A stretch of 64,000 nucleotides of DNA, from the NCBI RefSeq assembly GCF_042680605.1, contig NZ_JBHUEE010000005.1, forward strand, positions 248,001 through 312,000, read 5' to 3'. The translations under genes and the position numbers were made by a program. The notes beneath the pieces are model-generated. The model saw only the letters and a program-made list of their open reading frames with translations. It was not told the DNA's origin and did no database searches. The stretch's first letter is position 1. Every line of letters begins with the position of its first letter. Shown here piece after piece: positions 34,079 through 42,995 of this stretch. This DNA is from Allobogoriella deserti. GTDB lineage: Bacteria; Actinomycetota; Actinomycetes; Actinomycetales; Actinomycetaceae.

Positions 34079-35689
34079 ATGTCTCTGGCCACGACAGCGG
34101 GCCACGCGCACTGGGCGGACGACGGCGCACCCACGCAGGCAGGCGGGCGGCTGTGGCCGGCACTCGATGGACTGCCGGCCGCGACCGCCGTCGGGGCGGC
34201 CGAGGCGTCCGCCGAATCGAGCGCCGAGCCGTTACCGGTCGACGACCCAGCCACCGGGAAAGTCGTCGGCTGGTGCATGCCCACCGACGACGCCGGAATC
34301 CAGGCCGCCGTGGCCCGCGCCGCCGAGGTCTTTCCCGGGTGGGCGGCGCGCTCGCCGCAGGAACGCGCGGCGGCGATCGTGGCCGGCGCGGAGGCGATCG
34401 AGAGCCGCGCCGGCGAATTGACGGAGATGGTGGTCGCCGAGGTCGGCAAGCCGGCGTTCGAGGCCGCCGGTGACGTCCGCGGTGGCGCGCACCTGCTGCG
34501 GGCGTTCGCGGCGATCGCCGAGGAGGCGGCGGCGCTGCACGACCTGACCGGCCAGGACGGGACCGGCGGCGCGGACGAGGTGCTCGTCCACCGGAGCCCG
34601 CTGGGCCCAGTCGCGGTGATCACGCCCTGGAACACGCCCGTCTACCTCACCATGAACTGCGTGGCGCCCGCGCTCGTGGCCGGCTGCACCGCGGTGGTCA
34701 AGCCGGCCGAGGCGGCCCCGCTGGGGGTGACCGCCGCGCTGCGGCTGCTCGCGGCCCAGCTGCCCGACGGCGTCCTCCAGGTGGTCCAGGGCACCGGGCC
34801 CGACATCGGCACGGCACTGACCTCGCACCCGGCCGTGCGCGGGGTCACGTTCGTCGGCGGCGTCGTGGCGGGCCGACAGGTGCTCTCCTCGGCCGCCGAG
34901 ACGATCAAGAAGGTCTCGCTCGAACTCGGCGGGAACGACCCCGCCCTGGTGCTGGCCGATGCCGACCTCGGCGAAGACACGCTGCGCGAGATGATCGCCG
35001 GCTGCTACGCGGTCAGCGGCCAGGTGTGCTTCAACATCAAACGGATCTACGTCCACCGCTCCCGGCACGAGGAGTTCGTCGAGAAGTTCACCGCGCTCGT
35101 CGACCAGCTCGTGCTCGGGCCGGGCGCCGCCGACGGCGTCCACCTCGGGCCGCTGACCACGCCAGGCGGGTACGCCAACGCGCGCCGGCTGCTCGAAGCC
35201 CTCGCCGGGGACGACGTGCATCTGCATGAGGGTGGCCGGGTTCACCCCGACGCGGACCTCGACCGTGGGCGGTACATCCGGCCGACCGTGGTGACCGGCA
35301 TCGCCCGGGACCACGAGCTCGTGCTCAGCGAACAGTTCGCGCCGATCATCCCCATCATCCCGGTTGAGGATGACGACGACGCGATCGCCGAGGCGAACCG
35401 CACCGAATACGGCCTCTGCTCCTCGGTCTGGTCCGCCGACCCGGACCACGCGCGGCAGGTCGCGCGCCACATCGAGGCCGGCAACACGTTCGTGGGCGCC
35501 CACCGCGTCGGCGCCAGCCCACCCCTGGTGCCGTTCGGCGGCGTCAAGCAGTCCGGCCTGGGCCGCAACCATCTCATGCACGCCATCGCCGAGTGCACCG
35601 AGGAGCACGCCATCATTCGTTACGACCGGCCTTCGGAGCAGATCCGCGGCATCGACCCGTGGCGTTCGGTGCGGCTTCCCGCGGAGTAG
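34079..35689 (+). CDS. Aldehyde dehydrogenase (candidate vanillin dehydrogenase)
   Basis: A 536-residue NAD(P)-dependent aldehyde dehydrogenase. Motifs: ITPWNTPVYLTMNCVAPALV with the catalytic Asn, Glu282 in SLELGGNDP, Cys317 in SGQVCFNIK, and a C-terminal VPFGGVKQSGLGRN. It has an N-terminal extension of about 35 residues compared with the usual 500. GAAGGAG at 34066-34072 fixes the ATG at 34079. In this operon the natural substrate is vanillin or a related aromatic aldehyde made by the dioxygenase. Confidence 0.9.
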   Translation: MSLATTAGHAHWADDGAPTQAGGRLWPALDGLPAATAVGAAEASAESSAEPLPVDDPATGKVVGWCMPTDDAGIQAAVARAAEVFPGWAARSPQERAAAIVAGAEAIESRAGELTEMVVAEVGKPAFEAAGDVRGGAHLLRAFAAIAEEAAALHDLTGQDGTGGADEVLVHRSPLGPVAVITPWNTPVYLTMNCVAPALVAGCTAVVKPAEAAPLGVTAALRLLAAQLPDGVLQVVQGTGPDIGTALTSHPAVRGVTFVGGVVAGRQVLSSAAETIKKVSLELGGNDPALVLADADLGEDTLREMIAGCYAVSGQVCFNIKRIYVHRSRHEEFVEKFTALVDQLVLGPGAADGVHLGPLTTPGGYANARRLLEALAGDDVHLHEGGRVHPDADLDRGRYIRPTVVTGIARDHELVLSEQFAPIIPIIPVEDDDDAIAEANRTEYGLCSSVWSADPDHARQVARHIEAGNTFVGAHRVGASPPLVPFGGVKQSGLGRNHLMHAIAECTEEHAIIRYDRPSEQIRGIDPWRSVRLPAE

Positions 35690-35740
35690 GCAGTTCTGTG
35701 GGCGGGGGCGCCTTCCCGCCTCGACTGAGGAGAGGGCTCG

Positions 35741-36496
35741 ATGACAGATCAGCATGCCGTCGTCGTGGTGACCGGCGGCGGACGCGGGATCGGTGAACAC
35801 CTGGTCCGGGCGTTCGCCGCCGATGGGTGCCGTGTGGTCGTCGCCGACGTCATCGACGAGGGCGACGCGCTCGCGCGCGAGCTGTCCGAGGCCGGAAGCG
35901 AAGTGTCGTTCGTGCGCACCGACGTCGGCGACGAGCAGGCGGTGGGGGCGCTCGCCGACGCCTGCCGCGAGCGGTACGGCCACGTCGACGTGCTCGTCAA
36001 CAACGCTGGGATCTACCAGGATCTCGGGCGCAAGCAGCCGTTCGAGGAGATCGAGGTCGCCGACTTCGAGCGGGTGCTGCGGGTCAACACGATCGGCGTC
36101 TGGCTTGTCACCAAGGCGCTCGTGCCGCTGATGCGCGCCCGCGGCGCCGGCCGGGTGATCAACACCGCCTCCTCCACGGTGCACATGGGGGTGCCGAACT
36201 TCGTGCATTACGTCGCGTCCAAGGGCGCGGTCATCGCCATGACGCGGAGCCTGGCGAAGGAGCTCGGTCCGGACGGGATCACCGTCAACGCCATCGCCCC
36301 GGGGCTGGTCGAGACGGAGGCGACCCGCGCCCTCAACGATCCCGACTATCTGCCCGTCGCCGCCGGCCAGCGCGCCATCGCCCGGCCCATGACGCCGGAG
36401 GATCTGGTGGGCACGGTCCGGCACCTGGCCTCGCCGGGCGCGTCCTTCGTCACCGGGCAGACCCTCATCGTCGACGGCGGAGTGACGTTCGCGTAG
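35741..36496 (+). CDS. SDR family oxidoreductase
   Basis: A 251-residue classical SDR. VVTGGGRGIGEHLV is the cofactor motif, VLVNNAGIYQ the structural Asn, and Ser in VINTASSTVHMG with Tyr and Lys in HYVASKGAV form the active site. RBS GAGGAGAGGG precedes the ATG. It could dehydrogenate a benzylic or side-chain alcohol of a lignin dimer before deformylation, or be unrelated. Confidence 0.88.
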   Translation: MTDQHAVVVVTGGGRGIGEHLVRAFAADGCRVVVADVIDEGDALARELSEAGSEVSFVRTDVGDEQAVGALADACRERYGHVDVLVNNAGIYQDLGRKQPFEEIEVADFERVLRVNTIGVWLVTKALVPLMRARGAGRVINTASSTVHMGVPNFVHYVASKGAVIAMTRSLAKELGPDGITVNAIAPGLVETEATRALNDPDYLPVAAGQRAIARPMTPEDLVGTVRHLASPGASFVTGQTLIVDGGVTFA

Positions 36497-36509
36497 GCCG
36501 GAGACGGCC
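36496..36509 (+). terminator. Short GC hairpin after the SDR stop
   Basis: GGCCG-GAGA-CGGCC is a 5-bp stem with a GNRA-type loop beginning at the last base of the stop codon. No T-run follows, so it would be at best a weak terminator. Confidence 0.25.
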
Positions 36510-36521
36510 GGCCAGTCGGCA

Positions 36522-36540
36522 GGTGAGTGTGACGCTCACC
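36522..36540. promoter_or_regulatory. Near-perfect 19-nt palindrome before the AGCS gene
   Basis: GGTGAG...CTCACC with eight of nine pairs matching around a central G (36522-36540), 77 nt before the symporter ATG. Its position suggests an operator for the symporter gene; the binding protein is unknown. Confidence 0.35.
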
Positions 36541-36617
36541 AGGATGGCCCATAGCATTGCGGACCAGCTCCGACTCCAATGCCGGAGTCCGCCGACGACG
36601 GAAGGACCGTTCCGCTC

Positions 36618-38075
36618 ATGGAGAGCTTCCAGGAAGGGCTCGCCACGTTCAACGACGGATTGTGGCTGTGGCTCCTCGTGCCCGTCCTCGCCGTGATCAG
36701 CCTCTATTTCACGATCCGGTCCGGCGTCGTACAGATCCGGCTGCTGCCGGACATGCTGCGCGCCATCGTGGCCAAGCCACAGCAGGAACCGGGCCGCGGC
36801 AAGCCGGTCTCCTCCTTCCAGGCGTTCGCGATCTCGGCGGCGGCGCGGATCGGCACCGGCAACATCGTCGGCGTGGCCACCGCGATCGCGCTCGGCGGGC
36901 CCGGCGCCGTCTTCTGGATGTGGCTCATGGGAACGCTGGTCGGCGCCGCGAGCTTCGTCGAGGCCACGCTCGCCCAGCTCTACAAGGTCAAGGACGGGCC
37001 CGACTACCGCGGCGGTCCCGCGTACTACATGGAACGCGGCCTGCGGGCGCGCTGGATGGGCGTGCTGTTCGCGCTCGTCATCATCATGACGTTCAGCTTC
37101 GCGTTCAACTCGGTGCAGTCGAACACCATCAGCGGCGCCATCGGCACCTCGGTCGACGCCGTCGCCGGGCAGACGCCGAGCTGGCTCGCACCGGTGATCG
37201 GCGTGGTGCTGGTCGTCCTCGTGGGCGCCATCATCTTCGGCGGCCTGCACCGCATCGCGCTGACGGCGCAGATGCTCGTGCCGCTCATGGTCGTCATCTA
37301 CGTGGTGCTCGGCGTCGTCGTCATCGCCCTGAACCTGGACCGTGTGCCCGGTGTGGTCGCCCTGATCGTCGAGCACGCCGTCGGGATCCGGGAGATGGCG
37401 GGGGCCGGCATCGGCATCGCGTTGTCCCAGGGTGTGCGCCGTGGCATGTTCTCCAACGAGGCCGGCCTCGGCTCCGCCCCGAACGCGGCCGCCACGGCCA
37501 CCGTCACCCACCCGGTCAAGCAGGGGCTGGTGCAGACGCTCGGCGTGTACGTCGACACCCTCATCGTCTGCTCGATCACCGCGTTCATCGTGCTGGTCTC
37601 GAACCCGTCCTACGGGGCGAACGCCGGTCCGACCATGACGCAGGAAGCACTGGAGACGAACCTCGGCGGCTGGTCGCTGCACCTGCTGACGGTGATCATC
37701 CTGCTCATCGCGTTCACCTCGGTGCTGGGCAACTACTACTACGGCGAGTCCAACGTCGCCTTCCTCACCCGCAACCGCGGCGTGCTCGGCGGCTACCGGG
37801 TGGTCTTCCTCGTCATCGCGTTCCTCGGCGCCATCGGCTCGGCCGAGCTGGTCTGGAGCCTGGCGGACACGACGATGGCGATCATGGCGCTGGTCAACCT
37901 CGCCGCGATCCTGCCGTTGAGCTCGGTCGCGTTCCGGTTGCTGCGTGACTTCGTCGCACAACGCCGGCAGGGCCGGGATCCGGTGTTCACGCGCGACCGG
38001 CTGCCGGGCGTGTCCGGGATCGAGTGCTGGGAGCCGAGCACGGAGGCACCGCAGGAGGCCGGGCGCCGGGTGTGA
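36618..38075 (+). CDS. Sodium:alanine/glycine symporter family (AGCS) transporter
   Basis: A 485-residue membrane transporter with multiple hydrophobic helices. The AGCS signature is clear: ARIGTGNIVGVATAIALGGP followed by GAVFWMWLMG, and later GVRRGMFSNEAGLGSAPNAA. ATG 36618 has GAAGGA at 36601-36606, somewhat distant; an ATG 39 nt upstream (36579) without RBS is the alternative. It likely imports an amino acid with sodium. It may go functionally with the convergent peptide cluster rather than the aromatic operon. Confidence 0.9.
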   Translation: MESFQEGLATFNDGLWLWLLVPVLAVISLYFTIRSGVVQIRLLPDMLRAIVAKPQQEPGRGKPVSSFQAFAISAAARIGTGNIVGVATAIALGGPGAVFWMWLMGTLVGAASFVEATLAQLYKVKDGPDYRGGPAYYMERGLRARWMGVLFALVIIMTFSFAFNSVQSNTISGAIGTSVDAVAGQTPSWLAPVIGVVLVVLVGAIIFGGLHRIALTAQMLVPLMVVIYVVLGVVVIALNLDRVPGVVALIVEHAVGIREMAGAGIGIALSQGVRRGMFSNEAGLGSAPNAAATATVTHPVKQGLVQTLGVYVDTLIVCSITAFIVLVSNPSYGANAGPTMTQEALETNLGGWSLHLLTVIILLIAFTSVLGNYYYGESNVAFLTRNRGVLGGYRVVFLVIAFLGAIGSAELVWSLADTTMAIMALVNLAAILPLSSVAFRLLRDFVAQRRQGRDPVFTRDRLPGVSGIECWEPSTEAPQEAGRRV

Positions 38076-38099
38076 CCCGGCCCGGCCAGGGCCACGCCC

Positions 38100-38116
38100 G
38101 TCCGTCCCGGGCGGAC
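38100..38116. terminator. Possible bidirectional hairpin between convergent genes
   Basis: GTCCG...CGGAC with a GC-rich loop lies in the 43-nt gap between the symporter stop and the AroM-like stop. No T-run is seen on either strand. Confidence 0.3.
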
Positions 38117-38118
38117 CC

Positions 38119-38799
38119 CTACAGCATGGTGACGATGAGCCGCGCGGCGACGTCGCGAGCCGTGACCACCCGCGTGTTCCCGGCAGCGTCCTGTGCCGCC
38201 GCGCACATGCGGCGGTCGTAACCGATGCAGTCCATGACCAACAGGTCGCACGCGGGCGCGAGGGTCGCGGCCGCGGCAGCGATCGCCTCGAGCGTGTCCG
38301 TGTACGGGCTGGCGGAGGTCACGGCGCTCGGCCGGAGACCGATCGAGGTCTCCCAGTGGTCGTAGGCGTCGGCCGCCTGCTCGGGCAGCGGGGAGAGGAC
38401 ACCGAGCCGGCGCTCGCGGAAACCGGACAGCAGGGCGCGGACGCCGTCGTGCGCGAGGCGCTCCGCGAGGAAGAGCGGCCTGGTGTGGGCGACGTGCGGG
38501 AACGCGCCCGTGCAGACGATGAAGCTGACGTCCGCGCCGTCGGACTCGGCGCGGGCTACGGCAGTCTCGACGAGGCCGACGGCGTGATCGTGCCCGAAGA
38601 CGGCGGAGCTTCCGTCACGCAGCCGCGAGGTGAGGGCGTGCTCCCCGGGGCGCGGCCGCAGCCGGGCGATCTCGTCGTGATCGAGCTCGTCCAGGGCGCC
38701 GTACTCGACCAGCTCCGTGCCGGGCGGGATGAGATCACGGATCTCCGGCGTCAGGTCCACGCGCGGTGACTGCCCGATGGTGACGACGGCGAGCTTCAC
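38119..38799 (-). CDS. AroM family protein
   Basis: A 226-residue protein of the AroM family, named from an E. coli gene linked to aroL whose biochemical role is unknown. The start KLAVVTIGQSPRVDLTPEI is the family hallmark; a Cys in FIVCTGAFPHV and another in LLVMDCIGYDRRM are spaced as in Asp/Glu racemase-like folds. GTG 38799 is chosen because AAGGAGGG lies 3-4 nt upstream; the longer frame is not protein-like. Last gene of the minus-strand cluster. A racemase- or hydantoin-racemase-like reaction would suit the peptidase neighbours; that is inference. Confidence 0.85.
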   Translation of the reverse strand: MKLAVVTIGQSPRVDLTPEIRDLIPPGTELVEYGALDELDHDEIARLRPRPGEHALTSRLRDGSSAVFGHDHAVGLVETAVARAESDGADVSFIVCTGAFPHVAHTRPLFLAERLAHDGVRALLSGFRERRLGVLSPLPEQAADAYDHWETSIGLRPSAVTSASPYTDTLEAIAAAAATLAPACDLLVMDCIGYDRRMCAAAQDAAGNTRVVTARDVAARLIVTML

Positions 38800-38837
38800 G
38801 ATCCCTCCTTGCTGAGCCGGTGGTTCACGGGCCGAGC

Positions 38838-40121
38838 TCAGCGGCGCAGGACGGTGAGCAACCGGTCCAGCAGGTTGCGCCCGTCCGCCCGGATCCCGTC
38901 GTGCTGGTACTCGTTGGTGACCAGCGTGCGGATGCCGCTGATCGCCTCGGCCGTGGCGAGCGAGGTCTCGCGGGGCACGAACATGTCGTCGTGGTAGATC
39001 GCCGCGGCCACCGGCACCTCGTTCGCAGCCAGCGCCTCGACGTCGTACAACGGCGAGAAATCCTCCTTCGCGGCGAGGATCTCGGCCGCCTCCCGCAGCG
39101 GGACGAGGGCCGGATCCTCCTCGAACTGCCACGGGAAGATGTGCTCACCCGTCAGCAGCGGCTGCTCCGCATCCACGGAGAACTCCGGCAACGAGCGGCG
39201 CACACGGTCGGCCGCCCACGCCGTCGCACCGCCGGAGAGCGGTCCCTGGGCGTAGATGGTCTCGTGCATGACGGCGTACAGCGGGTTGGCGGCGAAGGAG
39301 ACCACCGAGCCGACCTCCCGGAGGAACCGCTCACGCAGCCGCCTCGTGCCGCGCACCGTGGTGAACGGGTCCTCGAGCAGGTAGTGCAGCCCGTCGAACC
39401 CGCTCGACGAGCCGAGCTGGATGCCGACCTGCAGGAACCGCCGCACCGACAACGGCTCCCCGGTCGGCAGCAGTTCCTCGGTGGCCCGCAGGTGGTCGGC
39501 GACGGTGCGGATCGTGCCCACGTCCATGGGGTAGCGGGCGGCGAACTCGGCGTTGCGCCGTGCGGTGCGCTCGAACGTCAGCCGGTACACGTCGTCGGCC
39601 GGGCCGGTCAGTGCGGGTAGCCCGGCCGTGATGAGCACCTCGCGCAGGCCGTGCGGCGCCCGGGAGAGGTAGGCCGTGGCGAGGAAGCCCCCGTAGGACT
39701 GCCCCAGGACGGTCCACCGATCCTCGCCCAGCGCCTGCCGCAGCAGCTCGGCGTCGGCCACGATCGAGTCGGCCCGGAAGTGCGTGAGGTACTCGGCCTG
39801 CGCCGCGCCGTCGCCGATCTCGGCCAGACTTTGGCGATCGGCCGGCGCCGACAGGCCGGTGCCACGCTGGTCGAGCAGGACCACGCGGTAGTCCTCGAGC
39901 GCCCGGTCCAGCCAGCCGCCGATCGCGTCCGGCCGGTTCGCACGGTTGCCGGGCCCGCCCTGGAACCACACCAGGCGGGGCCGCCGCTGCCCGCCGTCGC
40001 GGACGAACTCGCGGGCGAAGATCTCGAGGGAGCCGTCGGCGGCGCCGGTGTGGTCGAGCGGGACGGTCAGCACGTGCTCGTGGACGTCGTGCCCGTCGAT
40101 CCGGTAGCTGGTGGTCTCCAT
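38838..40121 (-). CDS. Alpha/beta hydrolase, prolyl iminopeptidase-like (S33)
   Basis: A 427-residue hydrolase. Oxyanion stretch VWFQGGPGNRANRP, then VVLLDQRGTGLS and nucleophile elbow VLGQSYGGFLA, all typical of proline iminopeptidases; the last part holds an acidic residue and DMFVPRETS. It would release N-terminal proline or similar residues from small peptides. It starts 12 nt after the M29-like gene and ends 38 nt before the AroM-like gene. Confidence 0.88.
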   Translation of the reverse strand: METTSYRIDGHDVHEHVLTVPLDHTGAADGSLEIFAREFVRDGGQRRPRLVWFQGGPGNRANRPDAIGGWLDRALEDYRVVLLDQRGTGLSAPADRQSLAEIGDGAAQAEYLTHFRADSIVADAELLRQALGEDRWTVLGQSYGGFLATAYLSRAPHGLREVLITAGLPALTGPADDVYRLTFERTARRNAEFAARYPMDVGTIRTVADHLRATEELLPTGEPLSVRRFLQVGIQLGSSSGFDGLHYLLEDPFTTVRGTRRLRERFLREVGSVVSFAANPLYAVMHETIYAQGPLSGGATAWAADRVRRSLPEFSVDAEQPLLTGEHIFPWQFEEDPALVPLREAAEILAAKEDFSPLYDVEALAANEVPVAAAIYHDDMFVPRETSLATAEAISGIRTLVTNEYQHDGIRADGRNLLDRLLTVLRR

Positions 40122-40133
40122 GTCCTCAGCCTC

Positions 40134-41201
40134 TCAGTAGCCGTCCACGCCGAGGCGGCGGCAGATCTCCACCAGCTCGGGGTGGATGTAGCGCCCGTCC
40201 TCCTCGAGGGCCACGCCGTCGACGTAGATCGACGGAGCGAGGTTCGAGCCGTCCGAGTGGGCCGGTGCCACCCACGGCTCCCCGCCGATCCACGCACCCT
40301 TGGTGCCGATGCCGAACTCGACGCAGCCGAAGACGCGCTCGTCCTCGACGATGCGGCCCGTCGACTTCGTCACGCCCGGGTTGTACCCGAGCGACCAGTG
40401 CGCCACGCGGTACATGTTGGGGTCCTCCTGCGCGGCGAGCCAGGAGCGGTAGACGTCGGCGTCGCGGCCCTGACCGGAGACGTCGGTGACGACGCCGTTC
40501 TCGACCGTCAGGGTGATGGGGTTGCTGACCAGGCCGTTCTCGTCCGGCGGCCAGACCGCGCCGTCGAAGACGATGGTGCCGTTCTGGCTCTCCTCGATCG
40601 GGTTCCAGGAGATCTGGCCGGCGAGCATCACCGACATGCCGGGCTTGTCGGCCGGGATGCCGCGCACGTGGATCGGGCGGTCACCGGTGCGGCCAGTGAT
40701 GTCCATGCCGTTGCGGGACGTGATGCGGATCTGCTCGCCGGCGCTCATCAGCTCCACGAGCTTGTCGCCGAGCTCGCGGACGCCCTGGTAGTCCACCTTG
40801 GCGACGGTGTCGACGAGCATCTGCACGTCCAGCCCGGTCAGGCACGTGTATCGGGTGCCGCGTTCCATCGCGGCGCGGAAGGCGTTCGAGTGCATGATGT
40901 AGCCGAGTTGCAGCTCGATCCACACGTCCGCGCCCAGTGCCGCGCCGGCCACGGGTGCCGGCGGTTCGACGGCGGAGACCCACCGGGTCTCGTACCGCAC
41001 GATCACAGGGTGCGCGCCGACGGCCTTGGCGGCGCCGCCGAGCAGTTCTGCGACGCGCATGTCGGAGGAGGTGTCGGTGGTGATGAGGACGTTCTCGCCC
41101 TCCGTCACGCACATGATCTCCTCGATGAGCTTGCGGGCGCCGACGAACGCCTCGAAGGAGAGGTAGTCGCTGCGGGACTCGACGCGGTTGGTGACCTCCA
41201 T
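40134..41201 (-). CDS. M29 (aminopeptidase T/NicX-like) metalloprotein
   Basis: A 355-residue protein of the leucyl aminopeptidase T-like group. Metal-site stretches near the C-terminus include VFGCVEFGIGTKG (Glu), VAPAHSDGSNLAP (His, Asp) and an Asp in YVDGVAL. The same fold includes 2,5-dihydroxypyridine dioxygenase (NicX), so a ring-opening role cannot be excluded. ATG 41201 has AAAGGA upstream; the long upstream frame is antisense noise over the transporter. Neighbouring peptidase and transporter genes favour peptide work. Confidence 0.8.
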   Translation of the reverse strand: MEVTNRVESRSDYLSFEAFVGARKLIEEIMCVTEGENVLITTDTSSDMRVAELLGGAAKAVGAHPVIVRYETRWVSAVEPPAPVAGAALGADVWIELQLGYIMHSNAFRAAMERGTRYTCLTGLDVQMLVDTVAKVDYQGVRELGDKLVELMSAGEQIRITSRNGMDITGRTGDRPIHVRGIPADKPGMSVMLAGQISWNPIEESQNGTIVFDGAVWPPDENGLVSNPITLTVENGVVTDVSGQGRDADVYRSWLAAQEDPNMYRVAHWSLGYNPGVTKSTGRIVEDERVFGCVEFGIGTKGAWIGGEPWVAPAHSDGSNLAPSIYVDGVALEEDGRYIHPELVEICRRLGVDGY

Positions 41202-41260
41202 GGGGTCCTTTCTGGTCGTGCGGTCAGGAATCGGTGTAGCGGTCGACGGCGGGCGGGCGG

Positions 41261-42955
41261 CTACTGGCGCACGATCGTTCCCATCGAGGCGACGGCGTCG
41301 CCGGCGATGAGCCCGGCGCCGACGAGGGTGAGGTCCTCCTCGGCCTTCGTGCCCTTGGTGTGCCGGACGATGATCCGGATCAGCAGGGCGGCGAAGACGA
41401 GCCAGCAGGCGTACGGGGAGGAGATGAGCAGGCCGGTGGCGAGCATGACGCCCATCTGCCGGCTCGAGCCGCCCACCGCCTGGATGAGCGCGCCGGGCAC
41501 GGCCCAGATGAGCAGGTTCGAGACGGCGTCGGGGTTGGTCAGCCCGGCTTCGACGGTCTCCGCGAAGACCACGGAGACCGGCGGCAGCAGCCCGTCCTCG
41601 AAATAGGACTGCCAGAGCAGGCCCACGACGACCAGCGCGACGACGAAGCCGATGATCGCCGAGTAGTACTGCTGCTTGCGGCCGGACATCTCGTAGGCGG
41701 AGTAGCCCGGGCTGCGGGAGTGGATCCGGCGCAGCACCCACCCGGCCTTGAAGTCGTAACCCATGTCCGCGAACGCCGGGCCGGTGGCGGCGCAGTAGCC
41801 GACGAGGACCACGAGCGGGATCTCCGGCAGGCCGATGACCAGGCCGATGACGAGGAAGATGAGGGTCACGGCGAAGGCCGGGAACCACCCGGAGTGCATG
41901 GCCGCCAGGCCGACGATGATCTCGTGGACGAACGCCGCGACGGCGGCGAACACCACCCACCCGATCAGGGCGGGGACGGACATCTCGGTCGCGATCCCGG
42001 AGACGACTGCGAGGAGCACGGCCACGACCATGAACAGCACGACGCCGGAGCCCAATCCGCGGCCCAGCTCGCGCGGGCTGCGGGTGTGAGCCTCGGCCGG
42101 GTCGGGGCCGGAGCCGGGGCCGATCTCGCCCGCGTTGTTCGTGCTCTCCCCGTCGGCCGTCGTCTCCTCGGCGGCCGTGCCGCCGGAGGTCTTGCGGCGG
42201 TTGCTCAGGATGACGATCGCCTGGACGAGGGCGACGACGCCGGCGCCGATCATGACGCCGTGCGGGATGTAGTTGTCGGAGAGCGAGACGTTCTCCAGCC
42301 CGGGGATCACCGGCGAGTACTGATTGATCATCAGCCCGACGCCGAACATCAGCAGCGCCACGACGTTGCCGATCAGGGCCACACCCGCGGCGGAACCGCT
42401 GAGGCTGAACCAGGCGAGGACCGCCCCGACGACGCCGGATCCGAGCAGGATCTTCGCCCGCCGGCCACCTTCGTCACCGGCCTTGATGGTCTCCGCAGCC
42501 GCGATCCCGGGCGGCCAGGCGGCGGTGGCGGGCAGGAAGCGGGAGCCGAACGTCTGGTACAGCACCCAGGAGTCCACGGCCAGGCCCGCGGCGGCCCCGA
42601 CGAGCAGCGGCCAGATGAGGTCCGCGCGGCCGAACGCCCAGCCGATTGCGATGGGCGTCAGCAGGGCGTTCGCCGCACCGAAGGTGGCCGAGGAGATCGC
42701 CGTCTGGGCGAGGTTCTGCCGGTTCGTGTCCCGGAAGCGGTGGAATCCCCAGATCCCGGCGCGGCCGATGAGCATGGCGACGAGCGCTCCGATGACGGAG
42801 GTGTTCGCCGAGATGCCGAGCGTGGTCACCAGGTGCAGGCCGATGAAGGCGCCGAGCACCGACAGGACGACGGTGACGACGAGGGTGCGCGGTGCGAAGG
42901 CGCTCGGGTGGGACGGGGGCGCGGTCGACGGGGATCGCGTGGTCTCGTGCGACAT
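41261..42955 (-). CDS. OPT/YSL family transporter
   Basis: A 564-residue membrane protein with more than ten hydrophobic helices and a hydrophilic loop rich in Glu, Thr and Gly near residues 255-300. The family stretch GYCAATGPAFADMGYDFKAG is diagnostic of bacterial OPT proteins, as are ATAAWPPGIAAAETIKAG and GGSSRQMGVMLATGLL. It should import oligopeptides or a peptide-like compound. It follows the IclR gene by 40 nt on the same strand. Confidence 0.9.
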   Translation of the reverse strand: MSHETTRSPSTAPPSHPSAFAPRTLVVTVVLSVLGAFIGLHLVTTLGISANTSVIGALVAMLIGRAGIWGFHRFRDTNRQNLAQTAISSATFGAANALLTPIAIGWAFGRADLIWPLLVGAAAGLAVDSWVLYQTFGSRFLPATAAWPPGIAAAETIKAGDEGGRRAKILLGSGVVGAVLAWFSLSGSAAGVALIGNVVALLMFGVGLMINQYSPVIPGLENVSLSDNYIPHGVMIGAGVVALVQAIVILSNRRKTSGGTAAEETTADGESTNNAGEIGPGSGPDPAEAHTRSPRELGRGLGSGVVLFMVVAVLLAVVSGIATEMSVPALIGWVVFAAVAAFVHEIIVGLAAMHSGWFPAFAVTLIFLVIGLVIGLPEIPLVVLVGYCAATGPAFADMGYDFKAGWVLRRIHSRSPGYSAYEMSGRKQQYYSAIIGFVVALVVVGLLWQSYFEDGLLPPVSVVFAETVEAGLTNPDAVSNLLIWAVPGALIQAVGGSSRQMGVMLATGLLISSPYACWLVFAALLIRIIVRHTKGTKAEEDLTLVGAGLIAGDAVASMGTIVRQ

Positions 42956-42995
42956 GGTGAGTCTCTCGATTCCTGCGTGCTGAGGGGCACGCGGG

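Noticed and set aside
40133..41960. Fusion of the M29-like protein with an upstream frame
   Set aside because: The upstream part is an out-of-frame shadow of the OPT gene; ATG 41201 has its own RBS.
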